A stretch of DNA of 64,000 bases from Mesocentrotus franciscanus (taxonomy: Eukaryota > Echinodermata > Echinoidea > Camarodonta > Strongylocentrotidae), in the NCBI GenBank assembly GCA_037976565.1, contig CP137670.1:14719216-14783215 (forward strand), given 5' to 3'. The notes beneath the pieces are model-generated. The model did no database searches. It saw nothing but the letters and a program-made list of their open reading frames with translations, and had not been told where the DNA came from. Both the position numbers and the translations under genes were made by a program. Of the stretch, positions 58,628 through 64,000 are shown piece after piece (position 1 is the stretch's first letter; each line of letters starts with the position of its first letter).

Positions 58628-59284
58628 TACAACTTTTAATTTTTATTTTAAAAAGTGGGACATTTTTTCTGACTCACTCTGTAGACACGTACTTTAGAGT
58701 CTAGATTAGTAGCTACAGTACAGACTCTAGACCACACATAGGTTTCTATATTATATTTAGGAGAGTTTAAGCAATGATACGAATGTATTGTCCCAAGAAC
58801 TTTTATTTCATTCCACATGTTCCAGATAACGGTCAACAACAGCATCGAAAAAGAAGATAAAATTAAAAATACACAAATTTCAATATGTGGGACTGGATAA
58901 ATTAAGGAGAAAGTCGCTGAGAAACTACCGGTACTTTACAGTTTACTGTAACTGTTGTTACACATACAAACAAGATTTAATTTCAAGATTGCAAAATTTC
59001 AATGAGATATGAAATTATGAATCAGGAATAAGTAAGATCATACTTACATTGCACGAGAATTGTCCATTTTGTGCTCAAGTTCTTCACATCATTGGATATT
59101 GCTATTGCGCCAGGTATAACAGTTCGTATGTGCGCATGCGCAAGGTATTATAGATCCTCGCATTATAAAATCTAATGAATATTTATGAAGTTTCTGATAA
59201 TGACCATGTGCGCATGCGCCAAGTATAACAGTTCGTATGTGCGCATGCGCTAGGTATAAAAGTTCGTAGGAAAAAAAATTTCGC

Positions 59285-60240
59285 CACCGGGACCCCCAAT
59301 TTTTTCACATTTAGATAGAGTATGAGTCGGAGATATGATTTCATGTCTCATGTGGCCATCAAGTATATCGTGACATCATCATAATGGCCATGGAACCCAA
59401 AATACGAATTTGCATATTATGACGTCAGCATATTTATGGAAAACTTAGTGTATCTTTGTCAATATTGGTCATTTTTCTCCCAATTTTTGATATGTTGTAG
59501 CTGAGACAATTGTCTACATGATATATTCCATTTATATTTCATTTTAACAATGGCGTCATGGTCCACTCTTTCGATTAAAGGAGGCATGTCAATTTTCCTA
59601 ATTTTACGTGTATTCTCTAAGGGAGGTGACTTTTCTGAAATCTTCATTCTACATTCCAGTCTTGTTTGAGCAATATCTCGATTATTTTTGCTCGATTTTC
59701 TGCCAGCTTTAGATATGTTGTAGCTGAGACAATTCTCTACAGAGATGGTGACATTTATTTTGTAATTAGATAATGAGATCATAGTGATATTTTAACTACA
59801 AAATGTAATTTGAAAATCCCATATTCCGTATACGTGTAATGTCTGTGTGGAGTATTTTGGTATATTGGTCGCAATTGACTTGATACGTTGCATGTTGATA
59901 GGTAATAACAAAATATTTCATATAAAAACCCAAAATCGAGAATGTGCATATTTCATTATGTTATTTAGATTTTAAGGTTAAAGGGCAAATATACTGTTCA
60001 TGGCTTCTCTAAAACAATGCTTTGTATAGACATGAAATTTGGCACACTAATAGACCTGAATAAAAGGATTATTTCAAAAATTTAGGTCAAATCATGCCAA
60101 TGGTATCTTAAATACTTAGTATGTAAATTAGGGTCAAAGGTCAAACATTTCACTGATCACTATCTCACTAACCATGTGTGGTATGCACTAATTGGAACAG
60201 CCCACCTATACTTGTTCCGTAACAAGTATTACATGTCTAG
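59285..60240 (+). mobile_element. Helitron-like repeat, right half split by MULE
   Basis: Starts with the second CACCGGGAC copy and continues the sequence interrupted at 52581. It ends with the ATACTTGTT/AACAAGTAT hairpin and CATGTCTAG, like 43305. Confidence 0.7.
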
Positions 60241-61039
60241 TTCTTTATTCTTTATTTTTATTTATTTGCACACTTTTTCGTTAACAGGATAACTCAAGAT
60301 CAGTTTAGTCAATTTCGTTCAATTTTGGCACAGTCATAGGTCATTGCCATAAGACGTGACAGGAACATTCTCAAGGTCATCAAGTCTTCATGACGTCATC
60401 CAGGCGCCATTTTGTGTTTTTTTTTTGGCACTTTCAACTCATGATCATAACTTCATAACGGAAAGGCATTTCTTATTGATATTTATCATGATCAAGGTCA
60501 ATATCCGTCCGGTCAATTTCAGATCAAAAAACGCGCGCGTAAGCGTAAGTCCGCGCGTTAGCGCGCGCCCAAAATTTCAAAATGCTCCAAATCGTCTAAA
60601 ATTCATTTTGCATACGTTTCATGCCATTTTAAGCATTTCGCAAAAAACGCGCACACGCGCATGCGTGCACGTTTCGCGCGTATTGATATTTTGCAGCATA
60701 GAATCGCCAAAATTTCTCTGTCATCATATTTGGCACATTTTTCAAGCATGTCAATTGATCACATTTTGCGTGTATTCTCTATGGGACATGACTTTTTGTC
60801 AAAACTGGATTCTACATTCCCGTTTTTCGCGAGCAATATCTCCGTCGTTTTAGTTTTGTTTTCGCTGAGCATCGAGTTGTTGTAGCTGAGACAATAAGCT
60901 ATCGCAAGTGCGCCCTTTAATTTTCGATCAGATGCCGGGATCATGCTCATATTTCACTTGCAAAGTGGGATTTGAGAATTCCATTTTCCGTTCACGTGTA
61001 ATCGCTATGGGAAATGTTTTGGGAAATGTTTTTGTATAT

Positions 61040-61297
61040 AATAATAATAATAATCTTTTAAAGTCCACTCCAAATTTTATTAAACCGAAAATGGAAATTC
61101 TTTGTGCCCAATTGATCATGAGCCCGGCAGCCACTGAGCAGCGCCAGATCGACATTGCTCTATCCCTTTATTGTTGAACGCCAAACAAGGTAGCAGCGAC
61201 TCCCATCTTTTAACGTCTTTTGGTATGACGCGGCCGGGGTTCGAACCCACGACCTCCCGGTTGTGAGGCGGACGCTCTACTGACTGAGCCAACACAC
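61040..61297 (-). mobile_element. tRNA-derived SINE, second copy
   Basis: Same element at the same site as 44106-44357: TTGGCTCAGTCAGTAGAGCG near the head, GGTTCGAACCC B box, (ATT)n tail at 61,040-61,052. It holds 6 extra bases (GTCCAC region near 61,066) relative to the 44-kb copy. The shared position shows insertion before the two blocks were duplicated. Confidence 0.85.
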
Positions 61298-62575
61298 CGG
61301 TAACGCACTTGTTTATTTTTATTTTCCCATCACTTTCCTGTGAGCGTGATTGCTCAAATTTGGCTCCATCAATTTTCATCAAATTTTGTCAGTCATCAGG
61401 CTTATCAAGGTCAAGTGCCACCACTTTTTTTCAAGATCATCAGGTCATCGTGACGTCATCCAGGCGCCATTTTGTGAAAACACATTATCAATCATATCTT
61501 CATAATGCGTCATTAAAGGTCATTCATATTCATTTCACATATACTTCAGGTCACGGGTCAACAGGTCATGCCATCAAAGGTCACATAAAGGTTATGACGC
61601 GCGCGTACGCGTGCGTCAAAATTTCAAAATGCTCAAAATCACTTAACTATTAAACGAGAGTACGAATCAGGTCATTTAAAAAATTTCCGTCCGTGCGCGT
61701 CCGCGCGCTTGTTATGCGCGCGCAGCACGTACAAAACGTAAAACGCCATTTTTTCGCATGGTTTGTATTTCTGACACTATTTTTGACAATTTCCCACTAT
61801 TTTCAGTCATTCTTGACCTTCCACAATGCCACACGCGTGCGTCAAACTTTAAAATTCGTGCGCGCGTCAATTGGCAATATAATGTAAAAAGTGGTAAAAA
61901 CATGTCTACATAAAATCCGCCATAGCTCGTCAGAATGCCCGGATACCCCCCAATTTTTTAACATTTTCTAAAAGCCTATAAGTTGTACATTAGAAATCAT
62001 GAACAAATTTGGGGATCAATCGATTGAAACGTCGTCATGTTTGCGTATGAACTCAAAAATTCGATTTTGAAAAAATGACGTCATAACTTTTGTATTCATT
62101 TGACAATATTGCAGTAATAGGTTGTCGATTTTCTTCCAAATTTTGATATGTTTTAGCTGAGACAATCTTCTACAAATGCACCCTTCAAGACTTTTCATTT
62201 CAACGAAGGCATCATGGCGTATTTTTGCGATTAAAAGAGGCATGTCAATTTTATTCATTTTGCGTGTATTCTCTATGGGACATGACATTTTCTCAAATCT
62301 TGATTTTACATTCCTGTCTTCTGTGAGCAGTATCTCTCTTATTTCTGCTCGATTTACTTCCAAATTTAAGTATGTTATAGCTGATACTATACGCTTTCAC
62401 AAAAGTGACATCTAATTTTTGATCAGATGTCGGGATCATGCCCAATTTTTAACTACAATATGTCATTTGAGAAACCCGTTGTTCGTTTACGTGTTATCTC
62501 TATTGGAAATATTTTGGTCCATTGGTAAAGCACTTGCCTTCTATTCAAGTGACCCAGGTTCTGTCTATGGGACAT

Positions 62576-62643
62576 ATTTTGGTATATTGGTTAAAGCACT
62601 CGACTTCCATTCCTGTGACCAAGGTTCGATTCCTGGTGGGTCA
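62576..62643 (+). repeat. tRNA-Gly(UCC)-like sequence, second copy
   Basis: Same as 45636-45703 with one T-arm stem change (AAGGTTCGATTCCTGG for CAGGTTCGATTCCTGG), which weakens the T stem. Not a functional tRNA. Confidence 0.6.
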
Positions 62644-63144
62644 AATTTTTTTCTTCTTTTGCTTTCGTTTCTTATTTGATGTTATCATCTTCTTCGACTA
62701 CTATCTCTCTCTCTCTATCTACTCTTTCACCCTCTCCCCTATCTCTCTCTGTCTCCCTCTCCCTCTTTTGCTCTGCCTCCCTCTTCTTCTGCTCTGATAT
62801 CTCCCTCTGTCTCTGCCTCTCTCTTTCTCTACTCTCTCACCCTCTCCTTTCCCCGCCTTTGGCTCCCGTTCTCCCTCTTTTATGTCTTAAGGGATGTCCC
62901 TTAATTTCCTCTAGCTCTTTCCTTTGCCCTTTGTATTCTTATTTCACCCCTACCATGTTTCCTTATACTATCCTCTCTCCTTCCAAGTGTATGCATTCTG
63001 ATTTCTCTTTCATCCCTCGACCTAGCTTAACACATCATTTTACATTAACATCATTATATTGGATCATTGAATTGAAGATGAGCATGATCATAAGAATTAA
63101 AGACAGACCACCTAAATCGTCCTCATGACGAATTAAATTTCTAG

Positions 63145-64000
63145 TTATTCATTTAGGTGGGCTGTATATAATACAGACCACCTTATGTTTTCGTTAGAAT
63201 TGCCTTTATTATTATTTATTTATTATTCTTTATCAGGTGGGCTGTATATAATACAGACCACCTTATGTTTTCGTTAGAATTGCCTTTATTCTTTCTTTAT
63301 TTTTCTTATTTCCAATCACTTTTTTGTTAGCACGGTAACTTGAAAATGGCTCAATCAAATGCCTTGAAATTTGGCACACATATGTATTGGCATATAAACA
63401 AAGCAAAATAAGGTTTTCAACCTTGACCTTGACTGATGACGTCATCTAGGCGCCATTTTGTAAAATTTTCTGAAAATCTACTCATGATCATATCTTCATA
63501 ACGAAAAGTCATTTTTCATTCATATTTATCATGATCAAGGTCAATATCCGTCCGGTCAATTTCAGGTCAAAAAACGCGCGCGCATGCGTACGTCCGCGCG
63601 TCAGCGCGCGCAAAATTTCAAAATGCTCCAAATCGTCTCAAATTCATTTTGGATACGTTTCAGGCCATTTTAAGCATTTTATAAAAATCGCGCACACGCA
63701 CATGCGCGCGTTTTCGCGCGTAACACCATTACACAACATAGAATCGCCATTTTTTTCTTTCATGATATTTCCCATATTTTTTCGAACAATTTGATACCAT
63801 GTTTATCTCTTTATGACCATTAATAACAAGATGAGCGTCCATTCAAGATAAATGTCCGTGCGCGCGAGCTCTTGTAATACATAGCATATATGGGCAAAAA
63901 CATGCCTATACAAAATTCATTGTAACTCTTCAGAATGGATAGGAACTCCCAATTTTTTTTCATATTTGGATAGATTATGAGTCGGAGATATGATTTCATG
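63145..64000 (+). mobile_element. Further Helitron-like 5' ends, running off the window
   Basis: Two successive starts: AGGTGGGCTGTATATAATAC at ~63,154 and A|TCAGGTGGGCTGT at 63,233. They are followed by the internal modules (TGACGTCATCTAGGCGCCAT at ~63,436, alternating CG tracts at ~63,575 and ~63,690). The copy is cut by the window edge. Confidence 0.5.

Larger units (their letters stand above)
52582..59284 (-). mobile_element. Mutator/MULE-like DNA transposon, complete ends
   Basis: 6,703 bp. Terminal inverted repeats of ~178 bp (52582-52759 and 59106-59284) start GCGAATTTTTTTCCTACGAA and GCGAAATTTTTTTTCCTACG, and are rich in GCGCATGCGCAC. The element is flanked by a 9-bp direct repeat CACCGGGAC (52573-52581 and 59285-59293), single-copy in the empty site at 42.35 kb. 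Long inverted repeats plus a 9-bp duplication are Mutator-like traits. It carries SWIM-finger and N-terminal exons typical of animal MULE proteins, but no DDE core is seen in the ~830 bases between them, so it is probably non-autonomous. Confidence 0.85.
60241..63144 (+). mobile_element. Helitron-like repeat with SINE and tRNA-like inserts, second copy
   Basis: Homologous to 43306-46475, with the same SINE, tRNA-Gly-like piece and CT-rich run (62,700-62,880), but missing ~370 bases before the 3' end: the TTCATCAG-rich part found at 46,110-46,360 is absent near 63,028. It ends with the ATTCGTC-type hairpin (one change, AATCGTC) and TTCTAG. Confidence 0.5.

Noticed and set aside
58653..58690. 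Mariner transposon
   Set aside because: Only one end-like sequence (TCTACAGAGTGAGTCAGAAA on the minus strand) was found, with no partner end or transposase.
61227..61300. Functional tRNA gene on the minus strand
   Set aside because: A and B boxes are present, but the anticodon stem does not pair, and the sequence is the head of a SINE with an (ATT)n tail.

Overview
The window looks like nuclear DNA of a marine deuterostome, most likely an echinoderm such as a sea urchin or its relatives. This is inferred from: genes split into short phase-1 exons with GT-AG introns; hyalin-repeat (HYR) domains, which echinoderms have in large numbers; an AT-rich background full of microsatellites; a non-LTR retrotransposon with a (TTGAA)n tail; tRNA-derived SINEs; and fold-back DNA elements. 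No bacterial-type genes are present. The species cannot be fixed from the sequence.

The one clear host gene lies on the minus strand, at about 47.4 to 19.7 kb. Its exons encode diverged HYR domains in alternating A and B types, then a SEA domain split over two exons, an EGF-like domain split over two exons, and a transmembrane segment with a short tail. I checked the splice phases across these junctions. From the 25.3-kb HYR exon through SEA, EGF and transmembrane exons the reading frame closes perfectly, so this is a type I cell-surface protein with a probable SEA autoproteolysis site (GSII). The 5' end and signal peptide are not in the window. The core at 28.8-35.1 kb is a recent tandem array of ~1,465-bp A+B exon pairs. 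Further HYR pairs sit at 39.9-40.7 and 46.5-47.4 kb. A frameshifted pair lies at 9.0-9.8 kb, downstream of the transmembrane exon.

The rest is mostly repeats. Region 0.2-8.9 kb holds ~640-bp tandem repeats, a 3-kb pyrimidine-rich satellite and degenerate ~90-bp repeats. Region 9.0-17.1 kb is almost identical to 46.5-54.7 kb and stops at a 500-N gap, so it is either a recent segmental duplication or a haplotype/assembly duplicate. Regions 11-14, 41-46, 48-52 and 59-63 kb are copies of a repeat family whose ends look Helitron/Helentron-like (TC start; 3' hairpin followed by CTAG).

A 6.7-kb DNA transposon at 52,582-59,284 is complete at its ends, with ~178-bp terminal inverted repeats and a 9-bp target duplication. 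It carries exons of a MULE-like SWIM-finger protein but apparently no catalytic core. The uninterrupted version of its target is present at 42.35 kb. Other elements are a tRNA-derived SINE present in two paralogous copies and absent from two others, tRNA-Gly-like sequences, a hAT transposase remnant, a ~1.9-kb fold-back element, smaller fold-backs, a MITE, and a lone exon resembling the start of a Crypton-type recombinase.
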